DNA of 64,000 bases from Pseudomonas taiwanensis. GTDB lineage: Bacteria > Pseudomonadota > Gammaproteobacteria > Pseudomonadales > Pseudomonadaceae. Under the pieces are notes generated by a model. That model was not told the origin of the DNA. It worked only from the letters and a program-made list of their open reading frames with translations, and made no database searches. Location: the NCBI RefSeq assembly GCF_013393345.1, contig NZ_QJRF01000077.1, forward strand, positions 97,129 through 161,128, in the 5' to 3' direction. The translations under genes were made by a program, and so were the position numbers. This document shows, piece after piece, positions 44,758 to 52,898 of the stretch. The number at the start of each line of letters is the position of its first letter. Position 1 is the stretch's first letter.

Positions 44758-45654
44758 ATGAGCGAGTTATCCCGCAATATCCCGCCCCTTTCCGCAACCC
44801 GCCCCGAATGGGTCGAGTGGGCGCTGGCGCAGCCAGGTCGTTCGCACTTCATCGACGCCAATGGCTCTCGCCTGCACTTTCTTTCTTGGGGGTTTGAGGA
44901 CACGCACAAGCCCACCCTGCTGTTCGTCCATGGCTTTCGCGGCCATGCCCATTGGTGGGACTTCATCGCACCCTGGTTCGCTGAGGAGTACCGGGTCGTG
45001 GCCATGGACCTCTCCGGCATGGGCGACAGCGACCACCGCACGCAGTACGACGCCACCACCCTGGGGCGTGACATCGCCGCCATCGCAGAACACATCAGCC
45101 ATTCACCAGTAATCGCGATCGGCCATAGCTATGGTGGATCGCGCCTGCTGAGGGCGTGCGGCGAGCGACCCGAACTGTTCCAGCGCCTGGTGATCGTCGA
45201 CAGTTATGTACTGTTCGAGGGCGAGAACCTGCCTCCCGAGCCAATCAAGGTCCGCGGCGACCACGAGTACCCGGACCTCGCCAGCGGCGCCGCGCGCTTC
45301 CGCCTGATACCCGCCCAGGCGGACGCGATGGCATGCCTGGTGGAACATGTCGCCGGTCATTCCTTGCGGCGAAATGGCGAAGGCTGGCGCTGGAAGTTCG
45401 ATATCGGCCTGCCACCGGGTGGCGCCCGCGAGACCGACGGCGGACAAATGCTGGCCCGTGTGACTCGCCCGGTTGATTACCTCTATGGCGAGCGCAGCGT
45501 TGTGGTCAGCCGGCAGCGTGCCGAGCGCATCGTCCAGGCCCTGCCCCAGGCCCGCGGCCCCATCGCCATTCCAGCCGGCCATCACCACCTGATGTTCGAC
45601 CAGCCCCTGACCCTGATCAGCACCCTGCGCGCGCTCCTCGCCACGCAACCTTGA
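44758..45654 (+). CDS. alpha/beta hydrolase, sister of the one at 37328
   Basis: 298 residues, the same length as its paralogue at 37328. Motifs: VHGFRGHAHWWDFIAP, DLSGMGDSDHR, the nucleophile elbow GHSYGGSRLLRAC, and a terminal PAGHHHLMFDQP histidine region. It opens a rightward unit with a MaoC-type hydratase and an SDR, so the substrate is probably a CoA-linked or ring-opened intermediate. The two sister hydrolases sit in units controlled by different copies of the same operator, suggesting duplicated steps for two related intermediates. Confidence 0.86.
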   Translation: MSELSRNIPPLSATRPEWVEWALAQPGRSHFIDANGSRLHFLSWGFEDTHKPTLLFVHGFRGHAHWWDFIAPWFAEEYRVVAMDLSGMGDSDHRTQYDATTLGRDIAAIAEHISHSPVIAIGHSYGGSRLLRACGERPELFQRLVIVDSYVLFEGENLPPEPIKVRGDHEYPDLASGAARFRLIPAQADAMACLVEHVAGHSLRRNGEGWRWKFDIGLPPGGARETDGGQMLARVTRPVDYLYGERSVVVSRQRAERIVQALPQARGPIAIPAGHHHLMFDQPLTLISTLRALLATQP

Positions 45655-45673
45655 AGACCACAGGAAGACCAAG

Positions 45674-46534
45674 ATGGCCATCGACTACGAAAAACTCCTC
45701 GACCTGCAGATCCCTGACACCCAGCAGACCTATACCCACAAGGACAGCATCCTCTATGCCCTGAGCCTGGGTTATGCCAGCGACCCGCTGGACGCCAGGC
45801 AGTTGCCCCTGGTCTATGAGGCTGAGCTGCGCGCTGTCCCCACCATGGGCGTGGTCCTTGCTCACCCCGGCTACTGGCCCAGGACCATGAACACTGGTCT
45901 TGACTGGGTACGCATCGTCCACGCGGAACAGGGCTTGACCCTGCACAAACCGCTACCGGCCGAAGCACAAGTGATAGGAAAGTCGCGAGTGGTGGACATC
46001 ATCGACAAGGGTGCCGACAAGGGTGCGCTGATCACCTATGAGCGACGCATCCTCGAGCGCGCCACCGGCGAGCCCCTGTGCACAATCACCCAGACCATGC
46101 TCGCCCGTGGTGACGGCGGCTTTGGCGGCCCGCAACGTAGCGTCGCACCACCCCCGACGGTCCCGGAGCGGCCCGCGGACCACTGCGTAGACCTGGCGAG
46201 CCTGCCGAACATGGCACTGCTCTATCGGCTCAACGGCGACTGGAACCCGCTGCACGCCGACCCGGAAGTCGCACGCAAGGCTGGTTTCGAGCGCCCCATC
46301 CTGCATGGCCTGGCGACCTGGGGCATCGCCGGGCGCGCCATCATGCAGGCGGTGTGCGATTTCGACGGCAGCCGCATTGCCTCGATCTTCGGCCGGTTCA
46401 CCGCGCCAACCTATCCAGGCGAAACCTTCCGTACCGAAATCTGGGTCGACGGTCGCACCCTGGCCTTCCGAGTTCGGGCCGTGGAGCGCGACGTTATCGT
46501 GATCAATAACGGCCGCGTCGAGCTACGCGCCTGA
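45674..46534 (+). CDS. MaoC-type (R)-enoyl-CoA hydratase 2
   Basis: A 286-residue double hot-dog protein equivalent to the hydratase-2 domain of peroxisomal MFE-2. The N-terminal half has YALSLGYASDP and PTMGVVLAHPGYW; the catalytic half has the hydratase-2 motif RLNGDWNPLHADP with Asp189 and His194, followed by PILHGLATWG. It adds water to a bulky trans-2-enoyl-CoA to give the (R)-3-hydroxyacyl-CoA. This family, rather than crotonases, is the usual hydratase for branched or steroidal acyl-CoA. It is 19 bases after the hydrolase and 17 before an SDR that could oxidise the product, giving a compact hydrate-then-oxidise pair. Confidence 0.92.
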   Translation: MAIDYEKLLDLQIPDTQQTYTHKDSILYALSLGYASDPLDARQLPLVYEAELRAVPTMGVVLAHPGYWPRTMNTGLDWVRIVHAEQGLTLHKPLPAEAQVIGKSRVVDIIDKGADKGALITYERRILERATGEPLCTITQTMLARGDGGFGGPQRSVAPPPTVPERPADHCVDLASLPNMALLYRLNGDWNPLHADPEVARKAGFERPILHGLATWGIAGRAIMQAVCDFDGSRIASIFGRFTAPTYPGETFRTEIWVDGRTLAFRVRAVERDVIVINNGRVELRA

Positions 46535-46551
46535 ACTGAGGGAGATATTCC

Positions 46552-47382
46552 ATGACACCCAAGGATATTCAACTCGATGGCAAGGTGGCATTTATCACTG
46601 GAGGCGCTGGTGGAATAGGAGCGGGTATCGCCCGCAACCTGACTAATTTTGGCGCTTTGGTGGCCATCGCCGATATCGACGTGGAAGGCGGCGAACGCCT
46701 GGTGGCAGAGATTCGAGAACAGGGCGGGGACGCGCTGTTCTTGCAGACCGATGTCAACCATACCGAGCAGATCAATGCGGCTGTCGAGGAGGCGGCACGG
46801 CACTTTGGGCGGCTCGACATTCTCGTGAACAATGCGGGCGGCGTGCGCAGAAGGCCCTTTCTGGAACAGACCGAAAAGAGCTGGCGCAAGCACATCGACT
46901 TCAATCTGATCAGCACCCTCGCTGCGACTCAGGCAGCGGCCAGGGCCATGGTCGGCTTCGGCCGCGGCGGCACCATCATCAACATTGCCAGCAGCGAGGG
47001 GCTTCGGGCAGCGCCGGGCTTCGCCGTTTATGCGGCCTGCAAGGCAGGGATGATCAGTTTCACCCGTTCCATGGCGCTGGAACTGGCCGAGCACAATATC
47101 CGCGTGCATGCCCTGGCTCCGGACATGATCCTCACGCCTGGGCATGCGCCCTACTTCGAAGCGGCAGGCGAAGCCGGGCGCGCCGCTCGCGACCGGTACA
47201 TTCCTATGGGGCGTGTCGGCACTACAGATGAATTGGCGGGAGTGGTGATCTTCCTAGTGTCCAACCTGGCGACATTCGTCACCGGCCTGACCCTGCCGGT
47301 GGACGGCGGCGCCATCGCCTCCAGTGGCTGGACACGTTCGCCGGTGTCTGGGGCCTGGGACCTTTACCACGCACCGAAGTGA
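46552..47382 (+). CDS. SDR dehydrogenase following hydratase 2
   Basis: 276 residues, a classical SDR: TGGAGGIGAG cofactor loop, NNAGG, Ser147, and YAACK with Tyr160 and Lys164, then LPVDGG. The acidic residue after strand two (ADIDVEGG) indicates NAD preference. Directly behind the hydratase-2 gene, it probably oxidises the (R)-3-hydroxyacyl-CoA to the 3-keto form. The C-terminal extension WTRSPVSGAWDLYHAPK is longer than in FabG. A hairpin terminator follows. Confidence 0.9.
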   Translation: MTPKDIQLDGKVAFITGGAGGIGAGIARNLTNFGALVAIADIDVEGGERLVAEIREQGGDALFLQTDVNHTEQINAAVEEAARHFGRLDILVNNAGGVRRRPFLEQTEKSWRKHIDFNLISTLAATQAAARAMVGFGRGGTIINIASSEGLRAAPGFAVYAACKAGMISFTRSMALELAEHNIRVHALAPDMILTPGHAPYFEAAGEAGRAARDRYIPMGRVGTTDELAGVVIFLVSNLATFVTGLTLPVDGGAIASSGWTRSPVSGAWDLYHAPK

Positions 47383-47390
47383 CAACTTCG

Positions 47391-47420
47391 CGCAGGTCGG
47401 ACCCCGCTTGCCGACCTGCG
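47391..47420. terminator. hairpin between convergent SDR and ferredoxin genes
   Basis: A perfect 10-bp stem CGCAGGTCGG / CCGACCTGCG with a 10-base loop, 8 bases after the SDR stop. There is no long T-run; it may stop transcription from both sides. Confidence 0.55.
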
Positions 47421-47451
47421 ACCCTCCTGCCCTGGTAGCCCCTCACAGCCA

Positions 47452-47772
47452 TTAGAGCTGAGATACCGGCAGCTTCACCACCAGTCCATCCATCGCCTCG
47501 CTCAACACTACTTGGCAAGCCAGCCGGCTGCTCGGCAGTACGTGCAAGGCGCAATCCAGCATCAACCGTTCCTCCTCGACGGGCTCCGGCAGGGCTTCCG
47601 CCCAGGCGCCCTCGACATAGCAGTGGCAGGTGGCGCAGGAGCAGCTGCCGCCGCAGTCGCCAAGGATTCCCGGTACCAGGTTGGCCAGGGCCGCCTGCAT
47701 CAATGACTGGCCAGTTTCCGCCTCGATTCGGTGCTCGGTGCCGTCGTGTTGGATGAACGTGATTGTCGGCAT
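47452..47772 (-). CDS. 2Fe-2S ferredoxin, putidaredoxin-like
   Basis: 106 residues with Cys40, Cys46, Cys49 and Cys86 in the C-x5-C-x2-C...C arrangement of vertebrate-type/putidaredoxin ferredoxins (CGGSCSCATC; putidaredoxin has CGGSASCATC). It would pass single electrons from a flavoprotein reductase to the P450 whose gene diverges from it, and perhaps to the Rieske oxygenases. The two genes share an operator (site 7). No ferredoxin reductase gene is found in the window. Confidence 0.92.
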   Translation of the reverse strand: MPTITFIQHDGTEHRIEAETGQSLMQAALANLVPGILGDCGGSCSCATCHCYVEGAWAEALPEPVEEERLMLDCALHVLPSSRLACQVVLSEAMDGLVVKLPVSQL

Positions 47773-47820
47773 GGGGAAATCCTCTTAGGGTTGTTGTTTT
47801 TCGTTCCTCACGAGTAATAT

Positions 47821-47839
47821 AACTAAGTGTTCGCCAGTT
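47821..47839. promoter_or_regulatory. 19-bp palindromic operator, site 7
   Basis: AACTAAGTGTTCGCCAGTT, the most degenerate copy (GCCAGTT replaces GTCAGTT). It lies 49 bases upstream of the ferredoxin start and 118 upstream of the P450 start, so it can control both. Confidence 0.6.
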
Positions 47840-47956
47840 TTCCAAGCTGACAATCAAGCCAACTCTCACCCGCAGGATGGAAAGGCGACCAACAGTTAGT
47901 TACGCCGGCAAATCACGAAGTCTTACCCTTCACAACAACAACATGAGGGACCCACT

Positions 47957-49177
47957 ATGATCGCTCCACTCAGCGAACTTCCCAGCCACGTACCCGCCGA
48001 CCTGGTTCGCCACTTCGACCTCTATGAGCCTATCGAGGGCACGGACGACTATCAGACTTGGTTCACCAAACTGCAGGCCGCAGGTACGCCCGACATATTT
48101 TGGACCCGGCACAATGGCGGCCACTGGGTAGTGACCCGGGGCGAAGACTTCGATCACGTCCTGAAGACCCCCGAGACCTATTCTTCGCGCATCAACGTGG
48201 TGCCGCGCGAGCGGCTCATGCCCATTGTCAGCAAGCCGATCCAACTGGACCCGCCAGACCATACCCGCTACCGCAACCTGCTTACTCCAGCCTTCTCCCC
48301 CAAGGCGGTCGTGCCTCTGGGCGAAAAAGCGCGGGCACTAACCATCGAACTGATCGAGGGATTTCGCGCCCGTGGCCAGTGCGAGTTCGTCTCGGAATTC
48401 GCGCGCCGCCTGCCAATCGGCATTTTCATGGACATGGTCGCGCTGCCTGCGGCAGATCGTGAGCAGTTGCTGGAGTGGGTGGATGAAATGATTCGGCCTA
48501 CCCAGGTGGGCAGCCTGGAAGCCGGCAACCAGCTGATGCAGTACGCCTTCGGCAAACTGCAAGAGCGTCGAGCCGAACCAGGCAGCGATCTGCTCTCGGT
48601 ACTGACCCAGGCCCAGGTGGACGGCAAGCTCCTGGATGACGAAGAGCTAGTAGGGATGTTCTTCCTGCTGTTGCTGGGCGGACTGGACACTGTGGCCGCC
48701 ATGCTCAGCTTCATCGTCCGCCATCTGGCCTCCAATCCCGAGGCGCGCCGCGAGCTGATCGAGCACCCCGAGCGGATTCCCGCTGCAGCAGAGGAATTGA
48801 TGCGGCGTTTCCCGATTTCCACTCTGGTGCGCGTGGTAACCCGGGATCACGAATACAAGGGCATCGGTTTCCGCGAGGGCGACCTGGTACTGATGCAGAC
48901 CTCCGCCCACAGCGTCGACGATCGCTTGTTCAACGAGCCACTGGCAGTGGACTTCGAGCGCAAGGTGGTGTTCCACGGCACTTTCGGAAGCGGCGCGCAC
49001 CGCTGCATCGGCTCGATGCTGGCGCGCGTGGAAGTGCGCGTATTCCTTGAAGAGTGGCTCAAGCGCATTCCTGAGTTCCGCCTCAAGCCCGGCCAAACAT
49101 TAAGAGTGGAGCCTGGCATGGTGCTGGCCATGCCACGCCTTGAGCTCGAGTGGAACGTCGCCACCAGCCGCCCCTGA
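47957..49177 (+). CDS. cytochrome P450, CYP101-like
   Basis: 406 residues of soluble bacterial class I P450. I-helix LLLLGGLDTVAAML with Thr245 resembles P450cam; the ExxR is Glu280-Arg283 in AEELMRR; the heme loop is TFGSGAHRCIG with Cys350. IEHPERIPAAAEELMRRF closely follows the P450cam sequence pattern. It hydroxylates or epoxidises a hydrophobic, probably terpenoid or steroid, substrate with electrons from the divergent putidaredoxin-like ferredoxin. Two SDR genes and a TetR gene follow in the same orientation. Hydroxylation followed by SDR oxidation to a ketone, as for camphor, is a natural reading. Confidence 0.93.
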   Translation: MIAPLSELPSHVPADLVRHFDLYEPIEGTDDYQTWFTKLQAAGTPDIFWTRHNGGHWVVTRGEDFDHVLKTPETYSSRINVVPRERLMPIVSKPIQLDPPDHTRYRNLLTPAFSPKAVVPLGEKARALTIELIEGFRARGQCEFVSEFARRLPIGIFMDMVALPAADREQLLEWVDEMIRPTQVGSLEAGNQLMQYAFGKLQERRAEPGSDLLSVLTQAQVDGKLLDDEELVGMFFLLLLGGLDTVAAMLSFIVRHLASNPEARRELIEHPERIPAAAEELMRRFPISTLVRVVTRDHEYKGIGFREGDLVLMQTSAHSVDDRLFNEPLAVDFERKVVFHGTFGSGAHRCIGSMLARVEVRVFLEEWLKRIPEFRLKPGQTLRVEPGMVLAMPRLELEWNVATSRP

Positions 49178-49209
49178 CCCATACCGGATAACAGCAAGAG
49201 GACATACCC

Positions 49210-49965
49210 ATGACTGCATCGAATCTCCAAGGCAAGGTTGCCGTGGTCACTGGCGGCGCGCTCGGCCTTGGTCGCCAGGTCACCGCCCAGTTGCTGGAAC
49301 AGGGCGCTCGTGTCGCCATTCTCGGACGTACCGCCGCAACCTTACAGCGCGCCGCCGACGAACTGGGCCAACACGTGTTGCCAGTAGTGGCGGACATTGC
49401 CGACCCGCAACAGGTGAGGGACGCCTTCGCCAAGATCGTCGCGGCGTTCGGCGGCGTCGACATCCTGGTCAACAACGCCGCCGTCTACCGAGCGTTCGCC
49501 CTGGACGAGGCCAGTGACGAAGAGTTGCAGAGCACCTTCGCTGTGAACGTGCTAGGTCCGACTTACTGCATTCGCGAGGCGATCCCGCTGATGCGACAGC
49601 GAGGTGGTGGTGACATCGTCAACGTTTCATCGGAGTCGGCACGCGCTCCCTTCCCGCTACTGGCTGCCTATGCCGCGTCCAAAGGCGCACTGGAAACCCT
49701 GTCCGCCGGACTTCGCAACGAGCTTCGGGCGGACGACATCCGGGTCACGGTATTTCGCTCCGGGCACATGAACGGCGACAACACCAGCGTGCTCGCCTGG
49801 CCCGAGGGCCGTCTCCAACGCTTCCTCGAGGCGATCGAGCTTTCTGGACATGGCCGCTTCGTTGGTGCAGGCATGGCGCCGCAGACAGTCGCTAGGGCAT
49901 TGGTATCGGCTATCACCCTGCCTCGCGAGGCGAACGTCGACTTTCTCGAGGTGCGCCCGGCCTGA
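49210..49965 (+). CDS. SDR dehydrogenase after the P450
   Basis: 251 residues with an intact classical SDR core: TGGALGLGRQ, NNAA, Ser140/141, and YAASK with Tyr154 and Lys158. Arg40 after the second strand (ILGRTAAT) suggests NADP(H). Thirty-two bases after the P450 gene, it may oxidise the hydroxyl formed by it. The C-terminus (VDFLEVRPA) replaces the usual DGG ending, a feature of SDRs that reduce aldehydes or small ketones. The substrate is not known. Confidence 0.88.
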   Translation: MTASNLQGKVAVVTGGALGLGRQVTAQLLEQGARVAILGRTAATLQRAADELGQHVLPVVADIADPQQVRDAFAKIVAAFGGVDILVNNAAVYRAFALDEASDEELQSTFAVNVLGPTYCIREAIPLMRQRGGGDIVNVSSESARAPFPLLAAYAASKGALETLSAGLRNELRADDIRVTVFRSGHMNGDNTSVLAWPEGRLQRFLEAIELSGHGRFVGAGMAPQTVARALVSAITLPREANVDFLEVRPA

Positions 49966-50056
49966 GGGGCCGCGTCATGGATCGCCCCGCTCGAGGCAGC
50001 GCTTGCTTCGTGCGGGTAGCCGGATCGTCCGATAAAACATCCAGGGGAAAATACAC

Positions 50057-50872
50057 ATGAACAAGGAATTGATGATCATCACTGGCCTCGGCGCGATGGG
50101 CCTTGCCTGCGCCCGTAGACTAGGCACGGGCCGTCATCTGCTGCTGGTGGACAACTCCAGTGAGCGACTGCAGGAGGCCGAACAGGCACTAGCTGAGGGC
50201 GGCTACAGCGTCGAGAGCCTCGTACTCGACCTGGGGGCCAGCGACGCGGTACAACGCCTTGGTGACCGGATTGAGTCCCTGGGCGCGTCGCTGCGACTAC
50301 TGCTGCACACGGCGGCAGTGTCTCCCACCCAGGCCAGCGCAAGAACTATCTACCAGGTCAACCTGGAGGGCACCGCACGTCTGCTGGAACAGCTGACGCC
50401 ATTCCTTGCCCCTGGCTCTGTGGGCGTTGTGATCGCCAGCATGGCCGGACAGTTCATCAGCCTGACCCCGGAGCAGGAACAGGCCCTGGCGAGCGCCCCC
50501 ACGCAGTCCATTGCTGAGTTGGCGTCCAGCTGGGAAGGCTCGGAAGACACCAACCAGGCCTACATGGTCGCCAAGCGAGGCAACCAGTTGCGAGTCGAAG
50601 TCGAGGCGTTGCGCTGGGCCAGGCGTGGCGGACGACTGGTCTCTGTCAGCCCCGGCATTATCTCCACTGCCCAGGGCCGCCAGGAGGTGGCCGAACAACC
50701 CCAAGTTGCGCAATTGGTACGCGATTGCCCGGTCGGCCGCATCGGCACGCCAGAGGACATCGCAGCTTGCGTAGAGTGGCTGGCGAGCCCCGCCGCGGGC
50801 TTCGTCACCGGTACCGACCTGCTCATTGACGGTGGCACCATCGCGGCGCTGCGCTGGGCCTCCGAGCGATGA
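50057..50872 (+). CDS. SDR dehydrogenase with an enlarged active-site segment
   Basis: 271 residues. The cofactor loop is unusual (ITGLGAMGLACA in place of TGxxxGIG). Catalytic Ser128 and Tyr169-x3-Lys173 (YMVAK) are present but about 40 residues apart instead of 13, because a segment rich in Gln and Glu is inserted. 3-alpha-hydroxysteroid dehydrogenase/carbonyl reductases have a comparable insertion. LIDGG at the C-terminus is normal. It lies between another SDR and the TetR gene in the P450 operon. A hydroxysteroid-like substrate is plausible but unproven. Confidence 0.86.
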   Translation: MNKELMIITGLGAMGLACARRLGTGRHLLLVDNSSERLQEAEQALAEGGYSVESLVLDLGASDAVQRLGDRIESLGASLRLLLHTAAVSPTQASARTIYQVNLEGTARLLEQLTPFLAPGSVGVVIASMAGQFISLTPEQEQALASAPTQSIAELASSWEGSEDTNQAYMVAKRGNQLRVEVEALRWARRGGRLVSVSPGIISTAQGRQEVAEQPQVAQLVRDCPVGRIGTPEDIAACVEWLASPAAGFVTGTDLLIDGGTIAALRWASER

Positions 50873-50941
50873 GCACCCGTGGTACTTTGCTGGCAGAATG
50901 TCGTACGCCACGTAACATTTCTCAGAAGAAGAAGGCATTTC

Positions 50942-51577
50942 ATGTCCGTCAAAACCAGAGGGCGACCCCGCAAGGAGCTCGACGTCGCCCTGCTAGAGGC
51001 CGCAGCAGCCGAGTTCCTCGAACATGGCTATACCGACGCCAACATCGAACGCATCGCCGCCGCGGGCAACACCACCAAACCGGCGCTGTACCGCCGCTAC
51101 CCGAGCAAGGAAGCGCTGTTCGAGGCCACCCTCTCCCACCTGGCGAAGGACTTCGAACTGGACCTGGGCTTTCTCGACCATACGCGGCCCGTCGAGGATG
51201 CCCTCTACGACCTCGCGCTGCTGTTCCACGAGAAGTTGAGTACCACCAAGGTGGTGTCCATGACGCGGTTGAGCGCCTTCATTAGCAATCGCTTTCCTGA
51301 ACTGATCCTGGCCTTCCGGGCCGAGGTGATGAAGGGCTTCATGGGGCCTCTGACCGCTTACTTCCAGTGGCTCAACGATCAGGGTGTGGTGCGCATTCGG
51401 GACACCCTGGACGCCGCAATCATTTTCACCACCCTCACCGGGCGGCCCCATGAACGGCTGATGGGCGTAGTCATACCCGAGGAGAAAGTTGAACCCCACC
51501 TGCGTGAACTGGTTCGGTTCTTCCTTGCTGGTTATGCACCAGGTAAGTCTCGGAAACCAGGTAAATCTCGGAAGTAG
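50942..51577 (+). CDS. TetR-family transcriptional regulator
   Basis: 211 residues from MSVKTRGRPRKELD with GAAGG ahead of the ATG. The N-terminal helix-turn-helix is typical (LLEAAAAEFLEHGYTDANIERIAAAGNTTKPALYRRYPSKEALF, split across three helices). A ligand-binding helical domain follows, and the C-terminus ends in a short duplicated PGKSRK. It is the last gene of the P450 operon and thus lies downstream of operator site 7. No separate copy of the 19-bp motif lies directly before it. It is the only TetR-type gene in the window and the motif has TetR-like size and symmetry, so it is the best candidate for the regulon repressor. The ligand is probably a pathway acid or its CoA ester (inferred). 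Confidence 0.9.
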   Translation: MSVKTRGRPRKELDVALLEAAAAEFLEHGYTDANIERIAAAGNTTKPALYRRYPSKEALFEATLSHLAKDFELDLGFLDHTRPVEDALYDLALLFHEKLSTTKVVSMTRLSAFISNRFPELILAFRAEVMKGFMGPLTAYFQWLNDQGVVRIRDTLDAAIIFTTLTGRPHERLMGVVIPEEKVEPHLRELVRFFLAGYAPGKSRKPGKSRK

Positions 51578-51598
51578 TCCTGCAACCGGGTTGCCGCA

Positions 51599-51638
51599 AA
51601 GCCCAACAAACGCCCCTGGATTATCGTTCGTTGGGCTT
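51599..51638. terminator. hairpin between convergent TetR and CoA-transferase genes
   Basis: A 14-bp stem with one mismatch (AAGCCCAACAAACG against CGTTCGTTGGGCTT) and a loop of about 12 bases, midway between the two stop codons. It is followed by TCTCTCC and probably works for both genes. Confidence 0.6.
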
Positions 51639-51681
51639 CTCTCCGCTTCGTATTGCTTGCAGCCGGCAGGGATGGGCCGTG

Positions 51682-52869
51682 CTACTTGACCGCCCCTAGC
51701 TTGCGCAGCGCCATCAGCTTGCTCTCCCCTATCCCGATCTCGCGAAGCACTTCATCCGTGTGCTGGCCGAATCCTGGCCCCATGCGGAGTTCGCCCACGG
51801 GCCGTTCATCGAATTGAGCGGGTGATACGCCCGTCATGTAACGGTCCGCCACTGGGGCGATGAAGCCATTCTCCAGCGCCTGGGCATCGGCCAGAACTTC
51901 TGCCGGGTTCTGAACTGGTGCCCAGACGCCTTCCAGGGTCGCCAGGCGAGCGCACCAGTCGGCGTAATCGCGACTGGCGAATACCTGGTTGAGGACGGCG
52001 ATCAGCGCCCGCGAATTCACGTGCCGCGCCTGGATATCCGCGAAGCGCGGATCTTGCAGAAGGTCCGGACGCTCGATGTGGGCGACGAAGTCCGGCCACC
52101 ACTTGTCCATCAGCAGACACAGGCTGATCCAGCGCCCATCGCGGGTCCGGTAGTTGTTGGCCAAGGCAAAGTCGCAGTCCGCCTGGGCCTGCACGGGGAT
52201 GGTCGGTGCGCCGATACTGATGGCCAGCAAGGATTGCGACATCAGGTAGGTACCCACCATGTACAGAGAGTTGTCCACTACAGCGCCCTGCCCTGTTCGT
52301 TCACGACGGAACAGCGCCGCAGCGATGGCGCCGGCCAATGTGACGCCGCCGGTGAGGTCGCCGATCGAGCCGGGTTGACGTGGCGGCATTTCACCGGGCA
52401 GCGTCTGACCATTGGCGGCGCCCGCACGGCACCAAGCCGAGGGGTAATCGAAGCCGCCATCATTGGCCAGGGCTCCACGAAGGCCGTAGCCAGTACCACG
52501 GGCATAGATCAGCCTGGGATTGCGCGACAGGAGGTCGTCTGCCTCTATGCCCAGCTTCTGCCGGGCGTCCGCTCGCAGGTTGGTGAGGAACACGTCGGCG
52601 CCTTCGATCAGCCGGTACAACTGCTCGCGGCCCGCCTCCTGCGTCAGGTCCAGGGCAATCCCGCGCTTGCCACGGTTGGCCGCTTCGAAGAAGGGATTGA
52701 TAGCACCATCGGCCCCCGGCAACTTCATATGGCGCGCGGCGTCACCTCCCTGGGCGCGCTCCACCTTGATCACATCGGCGCCCCAGTCGGCCAGCACCAT
52801 GCCGGCGGCCGGCACGAAGGTGTGCTCGGCCACTTCGATCACCCGTATTCCATTCATCACGTCGTACAT
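51682..52869 (-). CDS. CaiB/BaiF-type (class III) CoA-transferase
   Basis: 395 residues. Family signatures: GIRVIEVAEHTFVPAAGMVLADWGADVIKVER across the first strand-helix unit, NRGKRGIALDL, and catalytic Asp171 in IGDLTGG. It moves CoA from a donor thioester to a free acid without ATP. It is the last gene of the leftward operon GMC dehydrogenase - aldehyde dehydrogenase - CoA-transferase. That order suggests an alcohol is oxidised to aldehyde, then acid, and then activated here as the CoA ester. Confidence 0.92.
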   Translation of the reverse strand: MYDVMNGIRVIEVAEHTFVPAAGMVLADWGADVIKVERAQGGDAARHMKLPGADGAINPFFEAANRGKRGIALDLTQEAGREQLYRLIEGADVFLTNLRADARQKLGIEADDLLSRNPRLIYARGTGYGLRGALANDGGFDYPSAWCRAGAANGQTLPGEMPPRQPGSIGDLTGGVTLAGAIAAALFRRERTGQGAVVDNSLYMVGTYLMSQSLLAISIGAPTIPVQAQADCDFALANNYRTRDGRWISLCLLMDKWWPDFVAHIERPDLLQDPRFADIQARHVNSRALIAVLNQVFASRDYADWCARLATLEGVWAPVQNPAEVLADAQALENGFIAPVADRYMTGVSPAQFDERPVGELRMGPGFGQHTDEVLREIGIGESKLMALRKLGAVK

Positions 52870-52898
52870 GGTCTGCCTCGCTATGAACGCTGGTCGTA

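Noticed and set aside
47886-47900. AACAGTTAGTTACG near the P450 start as an eleventh operator
   Set aside because: Only a loose half-site is present, with no partner at the right spacing.
50895-50925. AATGT...ACATT inverted repeat before the TetR gene as an autoregulatory site
   Set aside because: Arms of only five bases with a 13-base spacer, unlike the ten-copy motif; likely chance.
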